From Heligmosomoides polygyrus polygyrus (taxonomy: Eukaryota > Nematoda > Chromadorea > Rhabditida > Heligmosomidae): a DNA stretch of 64,000 bases. Both the position numbers and the translations under genes were made by a program. Below the pieces are notes generated by a model. It was not told where the DNA came from. It was given only the letters and a program-made list of their open reading frames with translations, and searched no databases. The DNA lies in contig OX377202.1 of NCBI GenBank assembly GCA_947396885.1, positions 61,778,034 to 61,842,033 of the forward strand, read 5' to 3'. Positions 22,401 to 33,069 of this stretch are shown piece after piece. Positions within the stretch are counted from its first letter, which is position 1. Each line of letters opens with the position of its first letter.

Positions 22401-23213
22401 TTAGGTTGGTGCAAAAAAATGCAGGTATTTTGCTTTATTGGTTTGAAGATGTTTTAAAAATAAACTAAGACTTTTAACATAAGGTATCATAGCATGTGTA
22501 TGGAATTTGATTCAAGTGCATATTAAAAAAAGCATTTAGTTTTTACTTTCAGATATCTAAACTCGATTTTTGTCAAATTTTATTTTTGGTTCAGCCACTA
22601 GACAAACGTGCCTGTTATCATAAAGTATGCTCTTCTCATCGCAGGTCACAATCCGTTCGAGAAACGGGTCGTTGGTATTGCGCAAAGGATGGGCCGACGA
22701 AATCTCAGAACGACGATTTTGCCGACATTTGGCCAATTCAGCTTCTCGGACTTCTCAACTCGCTTCAAATCTCCTGTGATCGAAGTTGAGGTCCTCGGCT
22801 ATCTCTCGCGTGGTTTTGCGCGATCAGCTTCGACTGACGCTTTCAATGGATGTCAAGTGTTGATGGACGGCTGCCATGCGGTTCGTCTTCGAGGCTGGTG
22901 TTCCGGCACGAAACTTTTGGGACCAAGGTGTACTGTGCATTTCTTGATACTTCACTGGCCCCATACTTCGTTGATATTTCGAGTGGTCTGAGCGAAAGTC
23001 CGGCCCAGTTTCAACTCGTAAAAGTGAATTTGACAAAAATTGCGTTTAAAAATCTGAAAATAAAAGCCAAATTATTTTTAAATGACTGATTTAATTTTAG
23101 AAAGCGCTTATAATAACTTTTCCAACAATGCACTATACCTTATGTTAAAGTCTTAGTTTATTTTTAAAAAGTGTTGAAACCAAGCACTAACATAATATTT
23201 TTGGGCACCATGC
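22401..23213 (-). mobile_element. mariner-like deletion derivative
   Basis: The ends are inverted over about 100 bp: TTGGTGCAAAAAAATGCAGG at the left and TGGTGCCCAAAAATATTATG read inward from the right, both followed by AATAAACTAAGACTTTAACA-like sequence. Inside, the minus strand encodes a piece of mariner transposase including NDPFLERIVTCDEKSILYDN, which covers the first catalytic aspartate region (CDEK). Upstream frames are broken, and everything after this point, including the other two catalytic aspartates, is missing. It is a non-autonomous internal-deletion copy. Confidence 0.75.
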
Positions 23214-24134
23214 ATTGATCAATTAGTAAGTTCTGCAGATCGTGATTTATTTCAAACAATGAAGTAAATATCGAGGACAATTTCCGAAGGAAGGAAGCCG
23301 AAAAAATACATGCGGTGGGAAATGAAAAGTTGTTAGCTCACTCTTTTCCTAGATGGAGACCCTATCAAAGGGTGGGTCTGCGGGCAAAGGCGATGGGTAG
23401 CCTCTAAACCGAGCCATTAATCCTCGCACTTGGAAGTTACATGACATGCTTTCGTGCATACGCTGGGTCCGCCATGAGCTGCTCATGACTGTGTAATTCT
23501 TAAGAGTGTCATTACTGCCGGCAAAAAATCAGCCAGTTTAGACAACCTACACAAGCTTAGGCTTACTTTCTCCAGGAGGAATATTTCTCCGAATTCGATT
23601 CGTGTCGAATTTATTTCGTGCATGAAACTTTCCTTAAAAGACTTCGGTTCGTAGAAGAAAGGGTTACGTCTAGAATGAGGTGAAAAACCAGTGTTTTCTA
23701 GGTGCTTAGAAAGTCTATAGGAATTCACCTTCGCCCATTTTTCGTCCGCTTTTTCGCATTCCGTTTCATACTTGCATACCCGTCTTATTCAGGAGTATGC
23801 AGGATTTCCGAAGTTTTATACCGCTCAATAATGCTGCGCAACACATTTTCTGATTTAATTTTCTACGGCCAATGCAGAAAACAGGGTCATTTAATACGAG
23901 GACTCTGTAACCCTCTGCTTTCGCCTTAGGGGTGGAAGCGTTTTTGAGATCATTACACAAATCGCAGACCCTTTCAGCCTACGCTTTCACCCATCCTGAC
24001 CTGCATGCCAAAAGCCATGCTGTGCTAAGGATGCCGCCAAATAGTGCTTTGAGCCCGGACGCTGTGGTGCATTTTATCGACTCGAACCTTTAGCCCCCTC
24101 GCTGCAGCTTAATCGAGTCAGCGCTAATTTCATG
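23214..24134. other. unassigned sequence
   Basis: Scattered 60-80 codon frames only, with no recognised motif. No match to other repeats in this window was noticed. Confidence 0.25.
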
Positions 24135-24263
24135 TTCTCGAAATTCTTTCGAATATTCGATGGGTGTCGAACGCTCACAAGTTTTGAATACTCGAATTCC
24201 GATACATTTATAATTTTTTATTCTTCATTTTTAACGATTTTTTTGAATATTTGAGTCAGGATG
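24135..24263. repeat. AT-rich GAATATTCGA repeat, left part
   Basis: It holds repeats of TTTCGAATATTCGATGG, TTGAATACTCGAATTCC and TTTTGAATATTTGAG. The same sequence type continues at 26,144-26,240 on the other side of the RTE insertion, and again at 26,981-27,240, 57,980-58,010 and 59,700-59,924. Confidence 0.7.
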
Positions 24264-26153
24264 CGTTCGAAAAAGGTGGCGATTTCCGTTCCTTCACATG
24301 GTGCCACTGGAAACTGTTCGCTCTGCGAGCTAAGCCGAACTCAGACACTCGATTGCAGGCGACAGGCCCTTGTGAAAGGCCGCCAACGGAGACCCATGTC
24401 ACATCACATGTGCATGCCAGTTCACGTATATCGAGATAGTGCTACGGCGTTCGCGGGAGCCGACGCGCACTCGCAGAGCCCGGCGAGTGTGGAAAGTATG
24501 CGAGGGTCCCTGATGCGAGGACGGCATCGGGGGACAACTGAGTTAGTCCGAAAATCCCGTAACGTAGGCAGGACCTGCGTAGCCACGCTGAATGTGGGTA
24601 CGTTTACGAGCCACTCGTGCGAGATGGTGCAGGAGACGAGGTGGTCCTGCTGCAAGTCAAGGGACATAGGACGAGGCTTCAAGGCTGTTCTATGTGGAAG
24701 TGCCAGGACCACCAGTGGTGTCGGATTAGTCGTCCTCGAACGATTTTGTGATTCGTTTGTAAGCGTCGAGCGCTTTGACGATCGACTGATGAATATCGCT
24801 ATCGCCGCTAAGGAGCGACTCTATCACTTCTTCTCTGCATATGCTCCGCAGACTTACTTCTCCGATCAAGCGAAGGATGCGTTTTAGAGCCTGCTTGATG
24901 AAAAGACAGCAGACGTACCGTCGAAAGATGTCATCGAGCGATGCGGTGTACCGAGAATAAAGTGGTAGCGAATGAGAGAGAAGGAAGCAGCTGTGATTTC
25001 TTGCGTGCGGTTACCGACAGTCACGACTGTCGATGAAAGTTGGAAGAAGGTGACGGACGCGATACGTCAAGCTGCACAGTCGGAACTTGGCATTACGAAA
25101 CCTTGACGACGCAAGGTCGGCAAGCAGGCATGGCTATGGACATACGACCTAAAGGCAAAAGATCGAGAGAAGAAGTCGCTTTACATATTTCTCGGCGAAA
25201 AGACCCTCGATAACTAACGGAAGTATCAAGAAGTGAAGAAAGCTGCAAAGAAGGCCGTTGCTGCTGCAAAAGCCACTCATTATGGATATATGTTGACGAG
25301 CTGCTCGAATCGCGCGATGGTGAGCGGTATTTGTACCGACTTGCTAAGACCCGCCATCGCCAAACCGAAGATAATGGAAAGTTTTTCAATGATGAGAACG
25401 GCCATCTTTTTATGGACTGCAAGAAGGCGTCGAAGCGATGGTGCAACTACTTGAGGAAATCTCTACGGTAGAGTTTCCTCATCCAGCCATCCCTTCACGG
25501 ACTCCAATCCACGATCCCGTTCAGAGGATCACCGTGGAGGAGACTGAAGCGGCTCTGAAAAAGATGAGATCAGGCAAAGCGATTGGGCCCGACGACGTGG
25601 CAGCTGATTTACGGAAGTCCAAGTACTGGTGCCCTGCTGAGCGGTTCTTGAAGTTCTTTAATCAGGTGGAGAAGAAGGTGCCTGAGTGTTGGTGCCAAAG
25701 CACGACTATTCCGATTTGGAAGAAGGGCAGTCCTGCAGACTGCTTCAGTTATCTTCCGATTCGCTTGCTTTCGCACAGCAGATCCTTGAGCGAATTGTCG
25801 ATGGCCGAATTCTTGACATCGTCCAGCTTTCCAGCAATCAGTGCGGCTTCGTGGCTGGCTGTGGCACCGTTGATGCCATACACGCTCCCGCCTCCTGATA
25901 GAGAGGCATAGCGAAAAACGGAAGCCGGTGCATATCGCCTTCCTCGACTTGGCAAAGCCTCTGACCGCGTACCGCGTAAAGTGATATGGTACACCATGCG
26001 ATATCATGGAGTTCCTGGGGAGCTCATAGAGTGGGTGCGAATTCTTGACTCGTGTCCAAGGAGTTGAGTTAAAGCTGCAGCTGGAACCTCGATGGATTTT
26101 CCCCTCTACGAGGTGAGACAAACCCTGAAGAAAAAGAAGAATACGTTCGAAAA
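24264..26153 (+). mobile_element. RTE-clade LINE copy with 10-bp target duplication
   Basis: CGTTCGAAAA occurs at 24,264-24,273 and again at 26,144-26,153, bracketing the LINE and joining two halves of an AT-rich repeat. The 3' end has an A/G-rich tail (GAAGAAAAAGAAGAA). These are the marks expected of target-primed insertion. The copy is 5' and internally deleted, since a full RTE is usually over 3 kb. Confidence 0.75.
24274..26121 (+). pseudogene. RTE endonuclease-reverse transcriptase pseudogene
   Basis: The first frame has RTCVATLNVGTFTSHSCE (start of the endonuclease domain) joined by a deletion to VQETRWSCCKSRDIGRGF, then SVERFDDRLMNIAI and FFSAYAPQT. After a second gap come linker sequence with several stops and GKFFNDENGHLF. 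At 25,438-25,790 there is the start of the reverse transcriptase: ITVEETEAALKKMRSGKAIG, GPDDVAADL and WKKGSPADCFSYLPIRLLS. Remnants of LSSNQCGFVAGCGTVDAIHA and IAFLDLAK (catalytic motif A region) follow in shifted frames to 26,121. No YADD motif is present. Many stops and shifts make it inactive. Confidence 0.75.
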
Positions 26154-26240
26154 GCGCGATATTTCGAATATTCGCATTTGAATATTAGTTATAGTGTTAG
26201 TATTCGAATCCAATAAATTCCATCTCGATTCGATGACTAT
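26144..26240. repeat. AT-rich GAATATTCGA repeat, right part
   Basis: It continues the repeat interrupted at 24,263: CGTTCGAAAAGCGCGATATT, then TCGAATATTCGCATTTGAAT. It parallels CGCATCCGAAAAGCACAATT at 27,121-27,140, which supports its being one repeat unit split by the RTE. Confidence 0.65.
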
Positions 26241-26980
26241 CCGATTCGCTCAGCATTTTTTATGCTTGCTAAGATGAACAATTCAAAACGTTAGGCAACT
26301 CAAGACTGATCCACCTCGTTCGGCGCTTAATTATCACATATTTTCCATAAGCATTCGCTCAAACTACACCGCACGTTAGGATTGAGAAGTAGCCTGATGT
26401 GAAATGAAGGCTTGGAAAGGTTACCATTGATCTACTCTCACCAAGCAGAGGATCTTGGAGCGAGGATGGGAAGTTTGCAGCGCGAGGTTCCTACGCTCAC
26501 AAAACCTCCACTGTGTTCTGGATTTAGTTTATGTGAGAGGTCTAAAACCGAATGGGCCCTCTACAGAGAACGAGAGATCAAGCCGAGGTTGAATGGTGCA
26601 AAGCTGAAGGACAAAAAACAGTCACAAGGTCACTCGCAGCCACTGACAAATGTAAAAGTGGCCCGCGAGGTGCAATTCGATTCGAAAATTATGCATTCGA
26701 GTGAAAGTATAAGGCCTTCTGTGCGTGAAGCTCCTGGAGGAATTGCTTCATGCGCTGCATTCGTGCTTCTTCTTCGTATGATATTGCGGAGAGGGGATTA
26801 GGCGGAGATCTAGAGAGTGCATCGCATATGGAATCAGACGAAGACGTCGTGCACTTATTTACAGTCTTATGCAAAATATCCAATTTTGAAATAAGGTGCT
26901 TCGCAAAACAACGCAGATCCTAATTTGCTTATTGTGCTGTATTTGCAGTGTTCAAAGGGAAATCCAACATTCGAATGACA
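26241..26980. other. unassigned sequence
   Basis: One plus-strand frame of 129 codons (26,412-26,801) and a minus frame of 64 codons are present, with no recognised domain, splice signals or repeat match. Confidence 0.25.
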
Positions 26981-27240
26981 TCCGCTGTATATTCGAGTAA
27001 TTGTGCGCTTTTGATATTTTTCGAATATTCGAATGGTTTCGAATGCTCTCAATTTTTGAATATACGAATATATTTGAAAAACATTCGAAAAACACGATTT
27101 TTTGAACCTTCGAATTTGAACGCATCCGAAAAGCACAATTTTCTGAATATTCGAATTCGACTACATTCAGAAAATGCGAGTTTTTGAATATTCGAGTGAG
27201 AATTATTAGAACAACTATTCGAATAGGTCATTCGAGCACA
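26981..27240. repeat. AT-rich GAATATTCGA repeat array
   Basis: Imperfect units of 30-45 bp each contain GAATATTCGAA or TTTTTGAATATTCGAG. In the complete family C element the same AT-rich repeat lies just outside the left terminal repeat, so this may mark the left side of the large family C copy that ends at 31,678. Confidence 0.65.
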
Positions 27241-27600
27241 ATTAGAGTCAGCACCGGTATCGACACCCGACCGTTTTGATCACAAATACGCTGCACCAAA
27301 GCTACACTACACCTTATAGGATGTGGCACAACCAGGTCGGCTTAACCAAAAGTTCAGTCGATGGAGCATTGTGGAACACCTTACCATTAGCTTTAGGAAA
27401 TACCAACGACAAATTCAACCATTCTCCCTATTCCTGCTCCGCGCTGTTGTGGTTACAATGCTCATCGATGACGAAGAAGGGTTTATTAATTTTTTAAAAG
27501 TTATTTGTAGAAAGCCGCAGTTGTGAGTTCTTGAGAAAAACAATATCATCATACTCTATAATAACGGACTAAGCGATTAGCCATGGAGCACGTCAAAAAA
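27241..27600. other. unassigned sequence
   Basis: Short frames only. Nothing recognised between the AT-rich repeat and the minisatellite block. Confidence 0.25.
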
Positions 27601-27672
27601 TAGGGGCGGAAACATCAGGGGCGGAAACATCAAGGGCGGAAACATCAGGGGCGGAAACATCAGGGGCGCGAA
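27601..27672. repeat. 15-bp tandem repeat, about five copies
   Basis: GGGGCGGAAACATCA repeats head to tail with one A/G difference. It immediately precedes the 42-bp minisatellite. Confidence 0.85.
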
Positions 27673-27717
27673 AATAGCAGAAATTATCCAGACGCCTTCT
27701 ACGTGCCTGGCGATGCC

Positions 27718-28316
27718 GTAGATGTACCGAACGCGTCGGCAACCGTGCATGGCGAGCCGTAGACGTGCCGAACACGTCGGAACCGTGCCTGGCGATGCCG
27801 TAGACGTGCCGAACACGTCGGCAACCGTGCATGGCGAGCCGTAGACGTGCCGAACACGTCGGCATTTGTGCCTGGCGATGCCGTAGACGTGCCGAACACG
27901 TCGGCAACCGTGCCTGGCGATGCTGTGGACGTGCCGAACAGGTCGGCAACCGTGCCTGGCGATGCCGTAGACGTGCCGAACACGTCGGCAACCGTGCATG
28001 GCGAGCCGTAGACGTGCCAAACACGTCGGCATTTGTGCCTGGCGAGCCGTAGACGTGCCGAACACGTCGGCAAGCCTGCATGGTGAGCCGAAGACGTGCC
28101 GAACACGTCGGCAACCGTGCCAGGCGATGCCGTAGACGTGCCGAACACGTCGGCAACCGTGCCTGGCGAGCCGCAGACGTGCCGAACACGTCGGAACCGT
28201 GCCTGGCGATGCCGTAGACGTGCCGAACACGTCGGAACCGTGCCTGGCGATGCCGTAGACGTGCCGAACAGGTCGGCAACCGTGCCTGACGATGCCGTAG
28301 ACGTGCCGAACACGTG
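27718..28316. repeat. 42-bp GACGTG minisatellite, about 15 copies
   Basis: The unit core GTAGACGTGCCGAACACGTC plus GGCAACCGTGCCTGGCGATGCC repeats every 39-42 bp. The core contains the near-palindrome ACGTGCCGAACACGT. Two variants alternate: GATGCC and the shorter GAGCC. Because most units are multiples of three, long open frames of over 200 codons appear on the minus strand in more than one frame. Their regular peptide repeats and lack of start context argue against coding. It is related to the central repeat of the complete family C element. Confidence 0.85.
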
Positions 28317-28349
28317 GTCATTTAGATGATCATTGACGGGAGGCGTTCA

Positions 28350-29400
28350 CAGCAGGGGAGGCAATCGATATCGATCGATATTATCGATTTTTCTGTGAAT
28401 GTCCTGCAAGCGTCCTGAAACATCAGCCCTGGGGGTAGTCGAGGTCGCTGAACACGAATCTGAAGTCGACCAATCGATATCGATTGATATTATAGATTTT
28501 TCTGTGGATGTCGTGCAAGCGCCCTGAAACTTCAGCCCTGGAGGTAATCGAGGTAGCTGAACACGAATCTGAAGTCGACCAATCGATATCGATCGATATT
28601 ATCGATTTTTTGTGGATGTCGTCTTGGCGATCGGAAATTTCAGTCCCAGGGGTATCGTGGTTGGTGAACGCGACTCTGAATCCCGTTATTGAAGTGTCGA
28701 GCGCCATCAATCCATTTGGGCCGCATTATCGATTTTTGTGGATATCTTTCTTTCGGTCCGAAACTTCCCTCCCGGGGTAGTCGAGGTCGCTGCACTCGAG
28801 GGCGAAGCCACTTTTTGAAGTGTCGATCGCTATCAATTCAGTTTGAGCCGTTTTATCAATTTGTTTGTGGATGTCGTTTTGGCGATCGGAAATTTCAGTC
28901 CCAGGGGTATCGTGGTTGGTGAATACGACTCTGAATACAGTTATTGAAGTGTCGAGTGCCTTCATTCCATTTTGAGCCGCATTTGCGATTTGTTTGTGGA
29001 TGTCTTTCTTGCGGTTCGCTCTCCCGACCCTGGGCTAATCGACGTCACTGAACTCAAATCTGAGGTTCATTTTTGAAGTATCGGTCGCTATAAATCGATA
29101 TCGACCGGTATTATCGATTTTTGTGTAGTAAGGGCGCTGTTACCCTACCAAAATCCAGCGTTTGAATAACGCGCCATGTGCGGTTACACTCTTTAACGTG
29201 CAGTGTGCCTTGGTGCGCGAAGTTTCGAAAATCATGGTCGAATATCGATTTTTCTGTGGTTATCTTTCTTGTGGTCCGGTACTTCCGTGCTGAGGTAGTC
29301 GATGTCGCTGAAGGCGAGCGTGAAGTCCACATTCGAGGTGTCTAACGCCATCAATCCATTTGGGCCATATTATCGATTTTTGTGTGGATTTAGTCATAAA
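28350..29400. repeat. tandem repeat of 107-133 bp units with ATCGATATCGAT
   Basis: The landmark TATCGATTTTT-TGTGGATGTC recurs at about 28,381, 28,492, 28,599, 28,728, 28,855, 28,984, 29,111, 29,244 and 29,372, a period near 128 bp after two shorter units. Other parts of each unit read CAGCCCTGG-GGTAGTCGAGG and CGCTGAACACGAATCTGAAG, with AATCGATATCGAT between. Divergence increases toward the right. Open frames across it are incidental. Confidence 0.8.
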
Positions 29401-29960
29401 ATAGTGGGCGGGGGGAAATAGGGGGGGGGGGTGAAGTACGGCACGAAAACACGAAAATAGCGAAAAATACCCAGACGTCTTCTCCCTGCCTGGGAACTTC
29501 AGCCCTGGAGGTGGTCGAAGTCTCTAAACACAAATCTGAAATTCGCTTTTGAAGTATCGATCGCCATCAATGGATATTGATCAAGCTAAAGATTTTTTGT
29601 GGATGTCGGCTAGGCGGTTTAAAACTTTAGCCCTGGAGGCAGTCGAGGTCATCAGCACGAATCTGAAATTCGTTTTTGAAGTACTGATTACCATCAATCC
29701 ATACTGATCAAGTTACCAAGCGCGAAAATAGCGGAAAATACCCATACGTCTTCTACGTGCCAGGGATTTAGAAGACGTGCGGAATACGTCGCGTGACGTG
29801 CCTGGGACTCAAAGAACGTGGCAAAGGCTTCGCTCAGCGTGTTTGGGGATTCAGATAGACGTGCCGAAAACGTCGTCTGCTGAGGGTGGATCAGTGAGGG
29901 GGACCAGTAGCAGTAATGGGGGACCGTTTCGATAGGGGATGACCAGTAGTGGGTAACCAA
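29401..29960. repeat. mixed minisatellite segment of family C
   Basis: After a G-run (29,407-29,431) come two more units of the 128-bp repeat (about 29,490-29,710), then GAAGACGTGCGGAATACGTC and CAGATAGACGTGCCGAAAAC (GACGTG type), and GAGGGGGACCAGTAGCAGTA at 29,890 (G-rich GACCAGT type). This is the same set of unit types as the complete family C element. Confidence 0.65.
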
Positions 29961-30072
29961 TAGATCGTCCTATCACACCATATACTATACGTACTGCGAG
30001 CCTTTTGTACTCCTAGGTAGGGGAGAAAGCTGTGCAAGTAGAGCAGCTAACTTGATGTGATTCTCCTTAGTT

Positions 30073-30142
30073 TAGTGATACTGCAACATCGCGCGAAGCG
30101 CGCAAGTGCGAGGAACGCCGATAGGCGTGACGTAGCACTTGT
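30073..30142 (-). repeat. nested hairpin repeat (paired copy at 16.4 kb)
   Basis: It is the reverse complement of the unit at 16,354-16,422: GCGCGAAGCGCGCAAGTGCG, then an inner CGCC-GATA-GGCG hairpin and GCACTTG. It lies next to family C minisatellite sequence. Confidence 0.6.
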
Positions 30143-30157
30143 TTATATATAAGAAAA

Positions 30158-30182
30158 CATATATATATATATATATATATTA
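30158..30182. repeat. AT dinucleotide microsatellite
   Basis: About ten ATs in a row within an AT-rich stretch. Confidence 0.9.
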
Positions 30183-30619
30183 AAATCCTAGGTTCGCTTT
30201 TCCTTTTTCATTTTGGAAAACAAATGTTCTGAGCTTCCCAGACAGATGTCCGCAACACATCCGCTATAATACGTTTTCTGTGAGAGATGTCGAGTCTTTT
30301 CATTCCTACCGGCATTCTGCCAGTGCTCATGCTTTTGTTTATCAATTTTCTTCTTTACCCCGCCACCAAACCTCCTTTCATCCTCTTTGTGTAATTTGAC
30401 TATACTTATCTCGAGCTAGTCCAAATTAACGTGATCGCTCTACCCTTTTTCCTCATTGCCTTGCCACTACCACATTTCAAGTCAATTGCTGGCCATATTT
30501 TCGCGTGAGTATCATTGAATGCCTCTCTGATTCATTGAAGAGCAAACATCGTGGCGTTTTCGGAATGCTCCGTTTGAGCTGCACTTCACTCCCTCCTGCT
30601 CTTCCAGGTTCATGCGAGA

Positions 30620-30819
30620 NNNNNNNNNNNNNNNNNNNNNNNNNNNNNNNNNNNNNNNNNNNNNNNNNNNNNNNNNNNNNNNNNNNNNNNNNNNNNNNNN
30701 NNNNNNNNNNNNNNNNNNNNNNNNNNNNNNNNNNNNNNNNNNNNNNNNNNNNNNNNNNNNNNNNNNNNNNNNNNNNNNNNNNNNNNNNNNNNNNNNNNNN
30801 NNNNNNNNNNNNNNNNNNN
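30620..30819. other. assembly gap (200 N)
   Basis: Two hundred undetermined bases. The round number suggests a placeholder, so the true distance may differ. Any open frame crossing it is an artefact. Confidence 0.99.
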
Positions 30820-31199
30820 ACTGTTAATCCAAAAAATATATAGCAAGATTCGATTGAATGTCGGATTTTTCAGAAATGTTTTTGTAGAGTTTTAATTGAG
30901 CTTTTATCTTTTTTAAAGCACTCACAATATAGATCATTACACTTGTGCATTGTTAGGCTTCCGCTTGCTTTGTTTGCTTTAGGATGACGTAGGTATGATT
31001 AAATGAAGATAATGTGGTTTTTCTGAGCGTGATGATGTTTCGGTGAGAAGCTTTACGCTTTTTTACATTACCGCCGCTTGAAATCATTGTTTTTGAGGGA
31101 ATATTATATTTTTAAAAAATCAACGGATTTGCCGAATTTACCGGAGTTTACCGGCGAATTTCCGCGTTTAAAATATGCGATAAAAAAATTTACTGGCGG

Positions 31200-31678
31200 C
31201 AAGTCTGCGCACACTCCTGGTCGTGACATATGTATCCGGACTCAGCAAATGTGTTATAGACAAAAGAGCAAATGTGGTAGTGAGAATTAGTAAAGGAATC
31301 GGAGCAATGTTATTCTCGTCGGACTGTGAACTGCATCGAGTGATCTACCAATACCAATTGATTGCATTTGTGTTTCCGCAGAATAAGCACTTCGGATTAA
31401 GGCCCTCTCTCTGTTCCTCGCCATGTACGCCCGGAGTACTTCAGAGAATGAATCGCGTACGTGAGATAGAGGGTGGGTAGGCCTACAGTAGCAGTTTTGA
31501 GGCTCTGTCCTACCGTATCCCGTTATACTATTCTATATATCAAAACCATTTTTTTGCTCTAATGAATGAAAAAAGGTCTAAAGAAGACAAGAAGACGGTT
31601 GGGGTGTTCTATTCTCCGGGTTTGAGGGTGAAGCCCCCAACTAGATGTTTGGCGGCGAGTAGGCCGCTGAACGTCTGG
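31200..31678. repeat. right end of a family C element (copy 2)
   Basis: GACTCAGCAAATGTGTTA, GAATCGGAGCAATGTTATTC, TCTCTGTTCCTCGCCATGT and GAATGAATCGCGTACGTG match, in order, 62,450-62,700. The terminal part 31,503-31,678 (GTTCTATTCTCCGGGTTTGA, CCGCTGAACGTCTGG) matches the right terminal repeat at 62,741-62,909. The left end of this copy is not clear, but minisatellites of the family extend back to 27.6 kb. Confidence 0.75.
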
Positions 31679-32050
31679 CTAATAAATATAACGAATATTT
31701 CAGAGAATGAATCGCGTAGATGCAATAGAGGGTGAGGCATCATAGGAGCAGTTACTTCTGAGAATGAATCGCGTACGTGCGATGGAGAGTGGGTAGGTTA
31801 CTTGGTTCTTGCCCGCGATGTCGAACGCATTACCATTCTTCTCTTTGTACGTCAACTACAAGTGGACTCAGCCAGAAAAACCGCACGCAAAATCAATTAC
31901 CAACAGTAGCCCATCAGAATGTGTTCCGCTATCATCGAAGAACAACTACTCCATGCGACATCCAAATAGAAATGAATAACCACTTCTAAATATCAGCCGA
32001 TGTCAGGTATCTCATTCCTAATCTTCGTATGGAGGCTCCGTCCGTTCAAA
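31679..32050. other. unassigned sequence with a small duplicated motif
   Basis: CAGAGAATGAATCGCGTA and a GATAGAGGGTGGGTAGG-like sequence seen at 31,440-31,480 recur at about 31,700 and 31,757, so short duplications of the family C flank continue here. No gene recognised. Confidence 0.35.
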
Positions 32051-32089
32051 CCAACCGACAATTAGTCAATGTGCGCTACAAACGGCCTC

Positions 32090-33069
32090 TGCATTGATAT
32101 TCAACGAGTCGGAGGTAGATTATCAGCCGATAATAATCTTGATTGACTCTAGCGCCCAAAAAAAAATTTGTAATGAGAAAGAGCTTCAAGATGAACTGAA
32201 GATTCCAAGTAATAGCCAAACATGTTTCACAACTAAAGGAAACGGAGAGGTCCAGGAAAGCTTCGAATCTACGGAAGTCAACATAACTCTGGAAAGCCTT
32301 CGCATGGGCATGAAGCTAAAGCGAGTATCAGTCTTAACAAAGGAGAAGGTGACCGCCTCATCAAGTACCGCAAGGCCGTCCCCAGCTGTTAAAAATTTCA
32401 TCAAGAAGAAGAAACCATCCATCGCTCAGAAAAATCTTCTTTCCACAACGATCTCTCCAGATGTAATCATTGGACAAGATGTCATAAATCATTGTTCACG
32501 AGGCTCCCACAATGACGCTGCCATCTGGTTTGATACTCGCGCCTACCATTTTTGACCACACCATATCCGGAGTTAGTGGCACAGGCACATCCATTATTAA
32601 AAGGCAAAGAACTCAATGCAGTGCATTTGTTACTTCTGAAACAGGCAAATCTTCAAAAGACAACTATATGGGCTTAGAGCAACATCTCAAACCAAAACTT
32701 CGAAGGGTAGATAGCATTAAACACTACGATGAGCGGAGGCGAAGCATCGGACTCAAGCTTGACCGTGTTCCCAGTTCAAGACTGCATACTGGGATTGAAA
32801 CTAGACACAATTTACACGCGATTCAACGTCCACTCGCTTCCTTGAAGCAGATCGGCGAGGGAACGAAGTTCCCGAAGCCAGATATGGAAACTATGGACCT
32901 ACATATCCAACCGTCTTCTCGGTCTTCTTCCATAATCCGTGACACTCGTACACTATCGGGAACCGAGCAGTTAGCGAGGGTTCTTACGACCAATAAGCAA
33001 GAACTCAACAATTGTATAGGTGTCATTGAAACTGCTCGACCAAAGCAGTGTCACGAAGTGATGATATAA
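32090..33069 (+). pseudogene. BEL/Pao retrotransposon protease-region relic
   Basis: The first frame (32,094-32,555) has IILIDSSAQKKI at the position of the aspartic-protease active site (usually LDSGA or LDTGA; the aspartate is kept, the glycine is changed to serine) and PDVIIGQDVI, matching the conserved IGxD region of the Pao-type peptidase family (DUF1758). Reading then shifts within 32,512-32,555 into LPSGLILAPTIFDHTISG, a typical continuation of this family. The following part (to 33,069) is basic and serine-rich and not recognised. Reverse transcriptase, RNase H and integrase are absent, so this is an internally deleted relic. Confidence 0.65.

Noticed and set aside
27577..28321. Minus-strand frames of 204-242 codons as genes
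   Set aside because: They lie entirely inside the 42-bp minisatellite, are open in several frames at once and lack start context or domains.
30505..30846. Open frames crossing the gap
   Set aside because: They consist mostly of undetermined residues from the 200-N gap.
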